In this document: positions 25,798 through 34,592 of the stretch, piece by piece
How the letters are laid out: each line of letters opens with the position of its first letter
Numbering within the stretch: position 1 is the stretch's first letter
Assembly (NCBI GenBank): GCA_035532215.1
Contig: DATKRK010000169.1
Coordinates: forward strand, 1 to 41,126
Direction of reading: 5' to 3'
DNA: 41,126 nucleotides
From: JAICIG01 sp035532215
GTDB lineage: Bacteria; Planctomycetota; Planctomycetia; Pirellulales; JAICIG01
Notes under the pieces: model-generated
Told to the model about the DNA's origin: nothing
What the model saw: only the letters and a program-made list of their open reading frames with translations
The model's database searches: none
Translations under genes and position numbers: made by a program

Positions 25798-26233
25798 TAA
25801 ACCACGGAGACACGGAGAACACCGAGGGAGATTTTGGATTTCTGATTTTGGATTTCTGATTTTTTAGGAAATCGAGAATCCAAAATCCAAAATCGAAAAT
25901 GGCTCCGTACTACAAACGTTCTATTTCTCCGCGTCTCGCGAAGATTTATGCGGCGCTTTTGGCGGAGGCGAGCCACGGATGAAACACGGATCGGATAGGG
26001 TGTTTTCCAATTCGGCTCCTCACCGGCGTGGCACTTACCAACGCCACGTTTATTTGCCCGGCAATGCCTTGGTAAACGCAACCCCAACCATGCTAAGGGG
26101 CGATAAAACCGCTCATGGATCCTGCGGAAGAGCCTCATTCTGCATTTCATCCGTGTTTTATCCCTGTTCCATCCGTGGCTCAATTGGTTGCGGCCGAAGG
26201 GCCGCGCTGGGTTCTCCGTGGTTCATTTCCGAC
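25798..26233. repeat. Nested inverted-repeat region, low GC
   Basis: A nested arrangement is visible. An outer CCACGGAG/CTCCGTGG pair lies near 25802 and 26213. An imperfect palindrome of TTTTGGATTTCTGA-type sequence covers 25830-25900. A further inverted pair, GAGCCACGGATGAAACACGG near 25969-25990, is complementary (with an extra stretch) to about 26149-26182. The central 26000-26140 holds short open frames without a family match. This resembles a composite of dispersed repeats or a decayed non-autonomous mobile element. It lies between larC and the coiled-coil protein gene; no real gene was recognised. Confidence 0.6.
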
Positions 26234-26264
26234 CAGTAGTTAGCGGTCGCGCAAGGAGGCGCCC

Positions 26265-26879
26265 ATGTGGTTGTTGGCGGAGGTTCAAGCGGCAAACGTG
26301 GTCTTGCTGGCCGGCGTGGTGCTGGCCTGCGCGGTGCTGTTGTTTCGTTCACAGCGGCGACTTCGTCAAACCGCCGACCATCGACCTTTGCCCCCGTCGG
26401 CCTGGCGTCCGCAGCCGCCGGCTCAGTCTTCAACGCCGAATCCCGCGAGCTTGCCGGCGGAAGCCCAAAGCTGGCAGGTGGAGTTCCACGAGATGACGCG
26501 CGAGGCGACGGCCAAGCTCGACAATAAGATCCGCATTCTGGAACATCTGATCCGCGACGCCGACGCGCGGATCGCCCAGTTGCAATCGGTCGGCGAGTGG
26601 CTCGACCGCAGCGCCCAACTCGATGCGGAACCGGGCGCCAGCCCCGGAGTCGTGCTGTCGAAGCTTTCGTCGGACGCCCCCAAACGCGAAGCCTCAGCCG
26701 GCGAAGAACTCGCCGAGCCCGCGGCCCTTGGTCCTGTCGGGGCCGCGCTCGCCTCGCGGCCTTACGAAGAGATCTACGCCCTGGCCGACGCCGGCCACTC
26801 GAGCGTCGAGATCGCCAATCGGCTCAATAGCCCGGTCGGCGAGATCGAGCTGATTCTCGGGCTGCGCCGGCAGCGGTAG
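26265..26879 (+). CDS. Membrane-anchored coiled-coil protein with DUF6115-like C-terminus
   Basis: The product is 204 residues. The start is set by an AGGAGG seven bases upstream of the ATG at 26265. One transmembrane helix near residues 8-27 (AANVVLLAGVVLACAVLLF) is followed by a Pro-rich linker, a coiled coil at about 75-115 (EMTREATAKLDNKIRILEHLIRD), a disordered stretch, and a C-terminal helix-turn-helix-like segment (about 165-204: YEEIYALADAGHSSVEIANRLNSPVGEIELILGL). That last segment resembles the DUF6115/DUF2802 helical domain found at the end of small membrane proteins in many bacteria. Its job is not known. It is on the same strand as the cytochrome-domain gene about 75 bases downstream, which could be in the same transcript. 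Confidence 0.8.
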   Translation: MWLLAEVQAANVVLLAGVVLACAVLLFRSQRRLRQTADHRPLPPSAWRPQPPAQSSTPNPASLPAEAQSWQVEFHEMTREATAKLDNKIRILEHLIRDADARIAQLQSVGEWLDRSAQLDAEPGASPGVVLSKLSSDAPKREASAGEELAEPAALGPVGAALASRPYEEIYALADAGHSSVEIANRLNSPVGEIELILGLRRQR

Positions 26880-26955
26880 ACGCGGGCAGCTTGCATCCGC
26901 CGCCCAGGACGCCTAACTTGGAACATATATGTCTCAAGTTGGATGGGATGCCCCG

Positions 26956-29900
26956 ATGCGCAAATTGAGTTGTTTCCTGACGCGAGTTTTCGCAGCGACG
27001 GTCTGGCCCGCCTCCTTGGCATGTTTGCTGATGGCGGTCTGTCCAGCAGGGAGGGCCGCCGAGTCGGAGTCCGCGAAAACGCTGCCGGCTAGCTCGACGG
27101 TCGACTTCGTCAAACAGATTCGGCCGATCTTCGAGCAGCATTGCTATGCATGCCACGGCCCGAAGAAGCAAGAGTCGGAACTGCGGCTCGACGCCCGCGA
27201 CGCGGCGCTCAAAGGGGGCTTCAACGGCCCGGCGATTGTCAAAGGGCAAAGCGCGGCGAGCGAACTGATCAAGCGCGTCGCCAGCGATGATCCCAATGCG
27301 ATGATGCCGCCCAAGGGCGAGCGGCTATTGCCTGAGCAGATCGCTTCGCTGCGGGCGTGGATCGACCAAGGGGCGGTCTGGCCCGACGACGGCTCGGGCG
27401 CCGCGGCCGCCGAGAAGCGCAAACACTGGGCGTTCCAGCCGCCCAAGCGGCCCGCCGAACCGGCCGTGAGCGATATGGCCTGGGTCCGCAATGCGATCGA
27501 TCGCTTCGTGCTGGCGCGGCTCGAACGCGAACAGCCTCCCATGCGTCCATCGCCCGAGGCCGACAAGACGACGCTCCTCAGGCGATTGAGCCTCGACCTG
27601 ATCGGCCTGCCGCCGACGATCGCTGAAGTCGACGCCTTTCTGGCCGACGACAGCCCGGACGCCTATGAAAAGCAAGTCGAGTGGCTGCTCAAGTCGCCGC
27701 ACTACGGCGAACGCTGGGGGCGGCACTGGCTCGACGCCGCGCGGTACGCCGATTCCGACGGCTATGAAAAGGACAAGTCGCGGCAGGTCTGGGCCTACCG
27801 CGATTGGGTCGTCGAGGCGCTCAACCGCGACCTGCCTTACGACCAGTTCATCGTCGAGCAGTTGGCCGGCGACCTGTTGCCCGGCGCCTCGCAAGACCAG
27901 CGGGTCGCCACCGGTTTCTTGCGGAACTCGATGATCAACGAGGAAGGGGGCGTCGACCCCGAGCAGTTCCGCATGGAAGCCATGTTCGACCGCATGGACG
28001 CTATCGGCAAGAGCGTGCTGGGGCTGACGATCCAGTGCGGCCAGTGCCACAACCACAAGTACGACCCGCTGACGCAGGAAGAATATTATCGCATGTTCGC
28101 GTTTCTCAATAACGCGTACGAGGCGAACATCGCGATCTACACGCCCCAGGAGCAGATGGTCCGCGGCGAAATCTTCCGCCGCATTCGCGAGATCGAAGCC
28201 GACCTGCAGCACCGGCGCCCCGGCTGGGCCGAGCGGATGGCCGAGTGGGAAGAGCGCGTCCGCGGCGACCAGCCCGAGTGGACCGTGTTGCGGTTCAACG
28301 CGGAGGGCATTCCCGACGGCGGCGAAAAATACTTTCCGCTCGAAGACGGCTCGATCCTGGCCCAGGGTTACGCGCCGACCAAGCACCGCGTCAAGTTCTC
28401 GATCAAAGTCGATGCGGCGAACATCACGGCCTTCCGGCTGGAGTTGTTGAACCATGCCGATCTGCCGCTGGGCGGTCCAGGCCGTTCGATCCAAGGAACC
28501 GGCGCCCTGACCGAGTTCGAGATCGAGGCCGCGCCGGCCGATCATCCGGAGCAAACGGCTAAGGTCAAGTTCGTGCAAGCGACATCCGACGTCGAACTGC
28601 CCGAAACACCGCTGGCCGCGATCTACGACGACCGCAGCGACAAACGCCGCGTGACGGGCCCGGCTAGCTTTGCCATCGACGGCAAGGACGAAACGGCCTG
28701 GGGCATCGACGCCGGGCCCGGCCGCCGCAATCAGCCACGCAAGGCGGTGTTCGTCGCCGAGAAGCCGATCTCGCACCCGGCCGGCACGGTGTTGAACGTG
28801 TATCTCAAGCAGTTTCACGGCGGCTGGAACAGCGACGACAACCAAAACCACAATCTCGGCCGCTTCCGCGTTTCAGTTACTTCGGCTGCGGACGCCAAGG
28901 CCGATCCGCTGCCGCTTGGCGTGCGCCAAGTGCTGGCCGTCCCGCGCGAAGAGCGCACGCCGGAGCAGACCGTCGCGGTGTTTTTTTATTGGCGAACGAC
29001 CGTGCCCGAATGGCAAGCGGCCAACGCCGAGATCGAAACGCTCTGGAAGCAGCATCCGGAGGGCGACTCGCAGTTGGTGCTGCAAAATCGCGAGCAGCCG
29101 CGCGAAACGCACCTCTTGCAGCGCGGCGATTTCCTCAAGCCGGCGCGTTCGGTCGAGCCGGGCGTGCCGTCGTTCTTGCACCCCTTGCCGGCCGACGCCG
29201 AGCCGTCGCGGCTGAGCTTCGCCCGCTGGCTGGCCGATCGCAACTCGCCGACCACGGCCCGCTCGATCGTCAACCGCGTCTGGCAGACGGATTTCGGCAT
29301 CGGCTTGGTCGCCACCAGCGAAGACCTGGGCGTGCAGAGCGAGCCGCCGTCGCACCCTGAGCTGCTCGATTGGCTGGCCGTGGAATTGATGGACCGCGGT
29401 TGGAGTTTGAAGGCGCTGCACCGCACGATCGTCACTTCGGCGACGTATCGGCAATCGTCGCGAGTGTCGCCCGAACTGCACGCTCGCGATCCGTACAACC
29501 GGCTGCTGGCTCGCGGGCCGCGGTTCCGGCTAGAGGCCGAAGCGGTCCGAGACGCGGCGCTAGCGGCCAGCGGCTTGTTGAACCCGAAGCTGGGCGGGCC
29601 GAGCGTTTATCCGCCGGCGCCCGATTTCCTGTTCCTGCCGCCGGCCAGTTACGGCCCGAAGGTCTGGCGCGAAGCCCAGGGCGAAGACCGTTATCGACGG
29701 GCAATCTATACCTTCCGTTTTCGTTCGGTCCCCTATCCGGTGCTGCAAACTTTCGACGCGCCCAACGGCGATTTTTCGTGCGTCCGCCGCGCGCGCTCCA
29801 ACACGCCGCTGCAAGCGCTGGTGACGCTCAACGAGCCGCTGTTCGTGGAGTGCGCCCAAGCGCTCGCCTTGCGCACGCTGCGCGATGGGGGCGCCAACGA

Positions 29901-30159
29901 CGAATCGCGTTTGAACTACGCTTTCCGCCGCTGCCTCTCGCGAGCGCCCGACGACGTCGAGCGGCAAGAGCTGCTCGGCCTTTTGGCGCGCGAAACCAAG
30001 CACTTCGCCGAAGGCTGGACCAACGTGCAAACCGTCGCCTACCTGAACCCGAGCGAACCGCCGCAGCTTCCTCCCGGCGCCACGCCCACGCAGCTTGCCT
30101 CCTGGACGATGGTCGCCCGGGTGGTGTTGAATTTGGATGAAGCGATCAGCAAGGAATAG
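26956..30159 (+). CDS. Planctomycete cytochrome with PSD1 (DUF1549) and DUF1553 domains
   Basis: The product is 1067 residues from the ATG at 26956. An in-frame ATG at 26929 would add nine residues before the signal peptide (MRKLSCFLTRVFAATVW..., cleavage near GRAAE). A planctomycete cytochrome C domain with Cys63-Tyr-Ala-Cys66-His67 (QHCYACHGPKKQESELRLD) is followed by the PSD1/DUF1549 domain. That domain starts near residue 150 and includes RLSLDLIGLPPTIAEVDAFL, GERWGRHWLDAARYADSDGYE and QCGQCHNHKYDPLTQEEYY (a second CxxCH, C-G-Q-C-H). A mid-region carries a carbohydrate-binding-like insertion. DUF1553 follows (about 730-1020: NRVWQTDFGIGLVATSEDLG, then LQALVTLNEPLFVECAQ). It sits next to a DUF1501 gene, the usual pairing. 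The role is periplasmic electron transfer tied to polysaccharide or sulfatase-like catabolism (inference). Confidence 0.92.
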   Translation: MRKLSCFLTRVFAATVWPASLACLLMAVCPAGRAAESESAKTLPASSTVDFVKQIRPIFEQHCYACHGPKKQESELRLDARDAALKGGFNGPAIVKGQSAASELIKRVASDDPNAMMPPKGERLLPEQIASLRAWIDQGAVWPDDGSGAAAAEKRKHWAFQPPKRPAEPAVSDMAWVRNAIDRFVLARLEREQPPMRPSPEADKTTLLRRLSLDLIGLPPTIAEVDAFLADDSPDAYEKQVEWLLKSPHYGERWGRHWLDAARYADSDGYEKDKSRQVWAYRDWVVEALNRDLPYDQFIVEQLAGDLLPGASQDQRVATGFLRNSMINEEGGVDPEQFRMEAMFDRMDAIGKSVLGLTIQCGQCHNHKYDPLTQEEYYRMFAFLNNAYEANIAIYTPQEQMVRGEIFRRIREIEADLQHRRPGWAERMAEWEERVRGDQPEWTVLRFNAEGIPDGGEKYFPLEDGSILAQGYAPTKHRVKFSIKVDAANITAFRLELLNHADLPLGGPGRSIQGTGALTEFEIEAAPADHPEQTAKVKFVQATSDVELPETPLAAIYDDRSDKRRVTGPASFAIDGKDETAWGIDAGPGRRNQPRKAVFVAEKPISHPAGTVLNVYLKQFHGGWNSDDNQNHNLGRFRVSVTSAADAKADPLPLGVRQVLAVPREERTPEQTVAVFFYWRTTVPEWQAANAEIETLWKQHPEGDSQLVLQNREQPRETHLLQRGDFLKPARSVEPGVPSFLHPLPADAEPSRLSFARWLADRNSPTTARSIVNRVWQTDFGIGLVATSEDLGVQSEPPSHPELLDWLAVELMDRGWSLKALHRTIVTSATYRQSSRVSPELHARDPYNRLLARGPRFRLEAEAVRDAALAASGLLNPKLGGPSVYPPAPDFLFLPPASYGPKVWREAQGEDRYRRAIYTFRFRSVPYPVLQTFDAPNGDFSCVRRARSNTPLQALVTLNEPLFVECAQALALRTLRDGGANDESRLNYAFRRCLSRAPDDVERQELLGLLARETKHFAEGWTNVQTVAYLNPSEPPQLPPGATPTQLASWTMVARVVLNLDEAISKE

Positions 30160-30166
30160 TTTCGCC

Positions 30167-31612
30167 ATGAATTGCCAACATCAACTCCACCGCGCCTTGT
30201 ATCGTCACGCCGAGCGGAAAACCGCCGCCCGCCGCTGGTTCTTCCAGGAATGCGGAGTGGGGCTGGCGGGCATGGCGCTGGCGCAATTGGCCGGCGAGCG
30301 GGCCGCGGCGGGGGAGGCGTCCGCGAACCCGCTGGCGCCGAAGTCGCCGCACTTTGCGGCCAAGGCGAAAAGGGTGATCTACCTGTTCATGGCGGGCGCC
30401 CCGAGCCACTTGGAGCTGTTCGACAATAAGCCGCAACTGGCCAAGTTCGACGGCACGCTGCCGCCGCCGGAGTTGCTCAAGGGCTACCGCGCGGCGTTCA
30501 TCAATCCGAACTCGAAGCTGCTGGGGCCGAAGTTCAAGTTCGCCCGGCACGGCCAGTGCGGCGCCGAACTGTCGGAACTGCTGCCGCACCTAGCCGAGGT
30601 GGTCGACGAAATCGCCATCGTCCGTTCGCTCGCGACCGACGCCTTCAACCACGCGCCGGGGCAGATCATGATGAACACCGGCTCGCAGCAATTCGGCCGG
30701 CCGAGCATGGGCGCCTGGGTCACGTACGGGCTGGGGAGCGAATCGCAGGATCTGCCCGGCTTCGTCGTGTTCAGCTCGGGCAAAAAGGGCCCCAGTGGCG
30801 GCAACTCGAACTGGGGCAGCGGCTTTCTGCCGACCTTGTATCAAGGCGTGCAGTTCCGCGGCAGCGGCGACCCGGTGCTGTATCTCTCCAATCCGCCGGG
30901 CGTCGATCGGCAGTTGCAAGCGGACTCGCTCGAATCGATCCGGCGGCTGAACCAGCGGCGGCTCGACGCGGTCGGCGACCCGGAAATCGCCACGCGGATC
31001 AATTCGTTCGAAATGGCGTTTCGCATGCAGGCCAGCGCCCCCGAACTGATGGACCTCTCGCAAGAGCCCCAGCACGTGCTGGAGATGTACGGCGCCGAGC
31101 CGGGCAAGCCATCGTTCGCCAACAATTGCCTGCTCGCCCGGCGGCTCGTGGAGCGCGGCGTGCGCTACGTGCAACTGTTCCACGAGGCCTGGGACCAGCA
31201 CGGCAACCTGGTGGCCGATCTGAAGAAAAACTGCAAGGACACCGACCAGGCCTGTGCGGCGCTGGTCAAAGACCTGCGTCAGCGGGGCATGCTCGACGAC
31301 ACGCTGGTGATCTGGGGAGGCGAATTCGGCCGCACGCCGATGGTGCAAGGCGGCAGCGACGGCCGCGACCACCACCCGAACGCCTTCAGCATGTGGCTGG
31401 CCGGCGGCGGCATCAAGCCCGGCCTCACGCTCGGCGCCAGCGACGAACTCGGCTTCAACGCCGCCGAAGACCGCATCCACGTCCACGATCTGCACGCCAC
31501 GCTGTTGCACCTATTGGGCTTCGACCATCTGAGGCTCACCTACCGCTTCCAAGGCCGCGATTTCCGCCTGACCGACGTCCACGGCGAGTTGGTGCGGAAG
31601 CTGTTGGCGTAG
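30167..31612 (+). CDS. DUF1501 family protein (alkaline-phosphatase-like fold), Tat-exported
   Basis: The product is 481 residues. The ATG at 30167 is seven bases after the stop of the DUF1553 gene, with AAGGAA upstream, so the two genes are probably co-transcribed. A twin-arginine motif (Arg22-Arg23 in ARRWFFQECGVGLAGMALAQL) suggests Tat export. The core shows KRVIYLFMAGAPSHLELFDNKP near the N-terminus, a sulfatase-like entry, and then the C-terminal LVIWGGEFGRTPM and DGRDHHPNAFSMWLAGGGIKPG motifs typical of DUF1501. DUF1501 proteins belong to the alkaline phosphatase/sulfatase superfamily and usually accompany PSD1/DUF1553 cytochromes in planctomycetes. Whether this one hydrolyses sulfate or phosphate esters is unknown. 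Confidence 0.93.
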   Translation: MNCQHQLHRALYRHAERKTAARRWFFQECGVGLAGMALAQLAGERAAAGEASANPLAPKSPHFAAKAKRVIYLFMAGAPSHLELFDNKPQLAKFDGTLPPPELLKGYRAAFINPNSKLLGPKFKFARHGQCGAELSELLPHLAEVVDEIAIVRSLATDAFNHAPGQIMMNTGSQQFGRPSMGAWVTYGLGSESQDLPGFVVFSSGKKGPSGGNSNWGSGFLPTLYQGVQFRGSGDPVLYLSNPPGVDRQLQADSLESIRRLNQRRLDAVGDPEIATRINSFEMAFRMQASAPELMDLSQEPQHVLEMYGAEPGKPSFANNCLLARRLVERGVRYVQLFHEAWDQHGNLVADLKKNCKDTDQACAALVKDLRQRGMLDDTLVIWGGEFGRTPMVQGGSDGRDHHPNAFSMWLAGGGIKPGLTLGASDELGFNAAEDRIHVHDLHATLLHLLGFDHLRLTYRFQGRDFRLTDVHGELVRKLLA

Positions 31613-31705
31613 GGCCGGCAGAAGAGTTTGGTCGGAATGTGATTCGGGTTGGCCCGTTGACGATCGCAGAGCAATTCGGCGAGCCGGCCGCCGATCATGT
31701 TGCGA

Positions 31706-31933
31706 TCAGGCCGCTTCGACCGCGGCGTAAACTTTCCCCTTTTGCGTCAACCATTCGATGTCTCCTTGCTCGGCACGCTCCTTGACTTCCTGAAGGAATT
31801 CAACGGTCTCCGATTCGTAGCACGGCTCGCTCGAGTCGTCGACAGGAATCACCATCTCGACTTCGACGGCGACGACGTATCGGTCGGTTTGCACGAGCCG
31901 CATCCGCTTGACTCGTTTGCCGGGAATCCGCAT
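31706..31933 (-). CDS. Small conserved-looking protein of unknown function
   Basis: The product is 75 residues. The ATG at 31933 has GAGG six bases upstream; the frame is open further, but without a start signal. The sequence MRIPGKRVKRMRLVQTDRYVVAVEVEMVIP is followed by an acidic stretch (DDSSEPCYESETVEFLQEVKERAEQGD) and a C-terminal EWLTQKGKVYAAVEAA. A beta-strand-rich fold with an acidic helical middle is likely. I do not recognise the family. It lies alone on the minus strand beside an unrelated membrane protein gene, and downstream of the convergent DUF1501 gene. Confidence 0.7.
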   Translation of the reverse strand: MRIPGKRVKRMRLVQTDRYVVAVEVEMVIPVDDSSEPCYESETVEFLQEVKERAEQGDIEWLTQKGKVYAAVEAA

Positions 31934-32112
31934 AAACAACCTCAATCGAAAAAATGGACCGTCACCAGTTTCGCAACTCCGCTCTGCCGGAGATGCGACC
32001 ACACCGCGACTCTCCTGCGGACTTCATCATTTCCAATTCCTGTTCTCTTGATTCTCCGCGGCGCGCCTCCCATAAGCAAGACCCTCCGCCTGCCAAACTA
32101 CGGCTTGGCGAT

Positions 32113-32727
32113 TTACCGGTAGATTCTCGTCCGGATCGGCAGCGAAACCAACAGGACGGCGAAGATCGAGCCGAGAGCGAGGCCGGCGTATGCAAACCCC
32201 GCCGCGTACTCGTGGGAAATGAAAAACGGCTTCTCGATTTCCATGAATTCAAAGGCCGGGTCACGGGCGATTTCCAAGAACAAGGCCATGCAAAGAAGTG
32301 CAAAAGGCAGCCGAAAGGCCAGCGGCGCGACCAGCAACAGCCTGAGATAATATTCATCAATCCTCTTGACTCTCCACACCAACAACAGCGGGGAGACGGC
32401 GAGCAGGCAATACGGAATGCAAAACAGGGTAATCGCCGCCGCGGAGATTGCGATGTCGAGCAAACAATCGGTCCAGCCGCGAAACGGCTCGACCGCGCAG
32501 CCAAGAATGATCCCGAACGCGGCGCCGCAGTAAAGGCTCAATGTCGCCATCGACGCGATGAGTGCGGACTTCGTCGAGGTGCGCCGCGCCGCGGTCGATA
32601 TCGAAAACGGCGACCAGACGCCGATCATCAGCCGCAGTATCCCCCAGCGGCGTTCGCCGCGCGGCGCCGCGCGATCATCGCCGGCTGATCCTTCTTCAGG
32701 CGACTGATAGGGATTGACGCCAACCAT
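32113..32727 (-). CDS. Multi-pass membrane protein with NPYQSP N-terminus
   Basis: The product is 204 residues with the ATG at 32727; an in-frame TTG two codons upstream has a better-spaced AAGGAG and could be the true start. The N-terminus MVGVNPYQSPEE carries the NPY-x-SP motif common to many planctomycete membrane proteins. About four hydrophobic segments follow: SLYCGAAFGIILGCAV, CLLDIAISAAAITLFCIPYCLLAVSPLLLV, LLLVAPLAFRLPFALLCMALFLE and GFAYAGLALGSIFAVLLVSL. No catalytic residue or domain was recognised. It is followed on the same strand by the small 75-residue gene, after about 180 bases. Confidence 0.72.
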   Translation of the reverse strand: MVGVNPYQSPEEGSAGDDRAAPRGERRWGILRLMIGVWSPFSISTAARRTSTKSALIASMATLSLYCGAAFGIILGCAVEPFRGWTDCLLDIAISAAAITLFCIPYCLLAVSPLLLVWRVKRIDEYYLRLLLVAPLAFRLPFALLCMALFLEIARDPAFEFMEIEKPFFISHEYAAGFAYAGLALGSIFAVLLVSLPIRTRIYR

Positions 32728-32763
32728 GCCCAATGGTCCACCGCTCCTTGCTTCGGCCCCGCG

Positions 32764-33474
32764 TCACTCAATCGGCCGGATCTTGATGTTCCGAAAGCAC
32801 ACCGGATTGCCGTGGTCTTGCAGGCAGATGTAGCCTTTGGCCGCCTTGCCGAAGCCGGGCATCTTGGCGAACTTGCTCTTGGCGACCCGCTCGTCCCAGT
32901 CCTGGCTGCCCTTGACGTACTCGTAGTACTTCACGCCGTTCATGTAGGTCGCGCATTTCTCGGGCGTGATCACGATCCGCAACTGGTTCCACTCGCCGGC
33001 CGGCTTGGTGGCGTCGACCTCGGGTTTGTAGAGTTGATAGAGCCAGCCGGCAAGCTGCGGGTCGTGCCCGTCCTTGTTGTCTTGAATCTGAATCTCGGGT
33101 CCAGTGTGCCAGGGGGCGCCGCCTTCCTCGGTGACGTGAAACATCAGCCCGCTGTTGCCGCCTTTGGAAATCTTGTATTCCAGCGACAGTTCGAAGCTGT
33201 CGTACTGCTCCTTGGCGATGATGTCGCCGGCGCCTTGTTCGGCGCGGCACAAGGCGCCGTCTTCGACTTTCCAGCCGGCGCCGACCTTCTCTTGCTTGTA
33301 GTTGCGCCAGCCGTCGGTCGATCGGCCGTCGAACAGCAGCTTCCAACCGGCCTGCTTTTCTTGTTCGCTAAGCGCGTTCGACGCCGAGGCTGGCGGTTCG
33401 GCGGCCATCGAGGCGGCGAAACGCGCCAGCAAAAACGCTGCGCAGCCCAGCAGGCAAGTACGACGAAAGTTCAT
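32764..33474 (-). CDS. DUF1080 family (3-keto-disaccharide hydrolase-like) exported protein
   Basis: The product is 236 residues. The start at 33474 is fixed by a GGAG about ten bases upstream. A signal peptide (MNFRRTCLLGCAAFLLARFAASMAAE) is followed by one DUF1080 jelly-roll domain: GWKLLFDGRSTDGWRNY, then WKVEDGALCRAEQGAGDIIAKEQYDSFELSLEYKI, then GNSGLMFHVTEEGGAPWHTGPEIQIQD, and a C-terminal GYICLQDHGNPVCFRNIKIRPIE. DUF1080 is a concanavalin-like fold typical of planctomycetes; some members cleave 3-keto-disaccharides or glycosides. The full set of sequence motifs is present and the length is normal. Location is periplasmic. Upstream is a degenerate gene remnant. Confidence 0.93.
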   Translation of the reverse strand: MNFRRTCLLGCAAFLLARFAASMAAEPPASASNALSEQEKQAGWKLLFDGRSTDGWRNYKQEKVGAGWKVEDGALCRAEQGAGDIIAKEQYDSFELSLEYKISKGGNSGLMFHVTEEGGAPWHTGPEIQIQDNKDGHDPQLAGWLYQLYKPEVDATKPAGEWNQLRIVITPEKCATYMNGVKYYEYVKGSQDWDERVAKSKFAKMPGFGKAAKGYICLQDHGNPVCFRNIKIRPIE

Positions 33475-33680
33475 GGCGGCGGACTCCTCGCAGAAGGGAC
33501 GGAAGTGCAAATCGCAAAGCTCCCATGATACTTTGCGCGGCGGCCGGGTGAAGCGCCGGCGGCCAAATTGCCCGAGTTTCGCCCAGCGCGCAAAAAATCG
33601 GCGCCCGATCGGATAGGAACCGACGCACCGGTCGATTCTTTCCGCCGGGCGCCGACAGTGCGTCCCACCATGAGCCGTTT

Positions 33681-33933
33681 TTAGCCGCGGCGCTGTTTCG
33701 CCCGCGACGCGGCCAGATCGGTATCCTTTTGGTAGTGCCGCCGTTTTCTCGGCGTTCCATTGCGGATCGTCGAAGTTCGGCAAATCCTGCTTGTCCTTGG
33801 CGTCGTGCTCGAACGTCACCGCGTCCCACGGCACGGCGAGCTGCAAGCCGATCGCCTTGGCCGGCGGCGTGAATTGCAATCGCTCAGCGTGGTCGGCGGC
33901 AGGCCAAACGATTTCGCTGGTCTTTCCGCGTTT
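33681..33933 (-). pseudogene. C-terminal remnant of a gene with a probable +1 frameshift
   Basis: Read on the minus strand, the frame open from 33933 reads as protein-like sequence (EIVWPAADHAERLQFTPP, then GLQLAVPWDAVTFEHD, then LPNFDDPQWNAEKTAA). After one extra base near 33745 it continues in another frame as HYQKDTDLAASRAKQRRG and then stops at 33681. Before it there is an in-frame TGA and no start codon. The join gives a natural-looking C-terminus, so this is probably a decayed gene end of about 83 residues whose N-terminal part is missing. I do not recognise the family. The surrounding 33475-34013 holds no other gene. Confidence 0.4.
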
Positions 33934-34013
33934 TCACCGCGCGCGGAGCAAGGAGCGCTCGAAAAGTCTCGGGCGAAAACGTAGAACTCGCAGCTTCGCG
34001 GCCGTCGGCGCCG

Positions 34014-34514
34014 CTACTTGGGCGCCAGCACGCAAGTGATTCGCTTGCCCTGCTGGTTGGGCGGAGCTTCGACCTTGCCCACGTCGTCCAGGCTCTGGAT
34101 TACCTGGCGGATGACGCGCTGGCCCTCTTCGATGTGGGCCAACTCGCGGCCGCGGAACACGACCGACACGATCACCTTGTCTTTGTGCGTGAGGAACTCG
34201 CGCGCGTGACTGACTTTGACCTCGATGTCGTGCACGCCCGTTTTGGGGCGGACGCGGATTTCCTTGATCTTGGTCTGGTGGGTGTGGGTCTTGTGCTGCC
34301 GCTTCTTTTGCTGGTATTTGAACTTGCCGAAGTCCATGATGCGGCAGACCGGAGGACGCTCGTTGGGCGCCACTTCGACCAAATCCAACTCGGCCGCGCG
34401 CGCAGCAGTCAAGGCTTGTTCGGTGGGCATGATGCCGAGCTGTTCCCCTTCCGCGGAAATGACGCGGACCGGCGAGATGCGGATCTGTTCGTTGATCCTT
34501 TGTGACCGTTCGAT
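34014..34514 (-). CDS. infC: Translation initiation factor IF-3
   Basis: IF-3 binds the 30S subunit and checks initiator tRNA and start codon; it is cytoplasmic. The product is 166 residues, with RINEQIRISPVRVISAEGEQLGI at the N-terminus, then DLVEVAPNERPPVCRIMDFGKFKYQQKK at the linker, and KEIRVRPKTGVHDIEVKVSHAREFL at the start of the C-terminal domain. No ATG, GTG or TTG has a matching ribosome-binding site here. A TTG at 34538 is open but lacks one. The codon ATC at 34514 lies eight bases after AGGA and is the best candidate, giving MERSQRINEQ. Non-canonical AUU and similar starts on infC are a known self-regulation feature. thrS lies just upstream on the same strand, but rpmI and rplT are missing downstream. 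Confidence 0.93.
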   Translation of the reverse strand: MERSQRINEQIRISPVRVISAEGEQLGIMPTEQALTAARAAELDLVEVAPNERPPVCRIMDFGKFKYQQKKRQHKTHTHQTKIKEIRVRPKTGVHDIEVKVSHAREFLTHKDKVIVSVVFRGRELAHIEEGQRVIRQVIQSLDDVGKVEAPPNQQGKRITCVLAPK

Positions 34515-34592
34515 CGGTGTTGTCCTTTCAATAAACAATGTAACGGGAACGCTCGTGCAATGTTCGCGATAGGCTCCATAAGTTTAGCATTT

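Noticed and set aside
25979..26239. 86-codon open frame in the repeat region
   Set aside because: It is built of inverted-repeat sequence and shows no ribosome-binding site or family match.
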